Source: Thermus tenuipuniceus | GTDB lineage: Bacteria > Deinococcota > Deinococci > Deinococcales > Thermaceae | DNA length: 44,009 nt | Direction of reading: 5' to 3' | Assembly (NCBI RefSeq): GCF_002964845.1 | Contig: NZ_PRDA01000042.1 | Span: 1-44,009 of the forward strand | Part shown: in pieces, positions 43,951-44,009 of the stretch | Layout: each line of letters opens with the position of its first letter | Numbering within the stretch: position 1 is the first letter of the stretch | Notes under the pieces: generated by a model | Database searches by the model: none | What the model saw: only the letters and a program-made list of their open reading frames with translations | Told to the model about the DNA's origin: nothing | Translations under genes and position numbers: made by a program

Positions 43951-44009
43951 TTGGCCACCACATTTGAGACACCTTGGGGAACCGACCCCTCCTGCATCCT
44001 AGCCAGAAA
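43951..44009 (-). repeat. Right copy of 59-bp terminal inverted repeat
   Basis: These 59 bases are the perfect reverse complement of bases 1-59. The inner end is 10 bp from the -35 box of the secreted module. See the left copy for interpretation. Confidence 0.85.

Overview
The window is a piece of a Thermus chromosome (Deinococcota), probably a contig bounded by a repeated element. Several proteins (S6, S18, L9, HemQ, PaaG, LipB) match, as far as I remember those sequences, T. thermophilus proteins almost residue for residue. The DNA is very G+C rich, genes are packed with ATGA-type overlaps, and many promoters have a -10 box only about 6 nt before the start codon, as expected for leaderless mRNAs. 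The first 59 bases recur perfectly, inverted, as the last 59 bases.

Left part (1-6,980): tRNA-Asn with promoter and terminator, then rpsF-ssb-rpsR-rplI, an SDR oxidoreductase, lipoate synthesis (lipB-lipA), a DUF3054 membrane protein, a 3-hydroxyisobutyrate dehydrogenase-like enzyme, and an azlC-azlD exporter pair in which azlC is broken. Next (7,002-12,324, minus strand) is a complete branched-chain 2-oxoacid dehydrogenase operon, E1alpha-E1beta-hicB-hicA-E2-E3, with a HicBA-like toxin-antitoxin pair inside it. LipB/LipA supply the lipoyl cofactor needed by this complex and by the 2-oxoglutarate dehydrogenase complex further on.

Middle (12,456-25,650): rlmH, a zincin-like protease, DUF2203, rmlA-birA, a methyltransferase, YjbQ, a bifunctional RSH (ppGpp) enzyme, a 768-residue coiled-coil protein and an MscS channel (one minus-strand block). 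HemQ follows with a small HemQ-related companion, then a minus-strand module apbE-DUF2271-PepSY that looks like an extracytoplasmic flavin/redox system.

Right-centre (25,734-33,719): an OmpR-type response regulator, its histidine kinase, two TolC-like proteins, a MacA-like adaptor, a separate ATPase and permease (MacB type) and a small secreted protein. The most interesting signal I found ties this region together. Repeats of CTAACC with an 11-bp period sit exactly 9 nt upstream of the -10 boxes of three promoters: apbE, the response regulator and the first tolC. This suggests one two-component regulon joining protein flavinylation and efflux.

Right end (33,716-44,009): ruvA and paaG, the 2-oxoglutarate dehydrogenase operon sucA-sucB-lpd, and a less G+C-rich minus-strand module of three exported proteins (lipoprotein, subtilisin-like lipoprotein protease, small secreted protein). 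Across the window the palindrome CCTCGAGG recurs about 40 times, always as an in-frame Leu-Glu codon pair where I checked, against fewer than two expected by composition. No CRISPR array, rRNA gene or intact transposase gene was seen. No gap between genes exceeds 300 bases.
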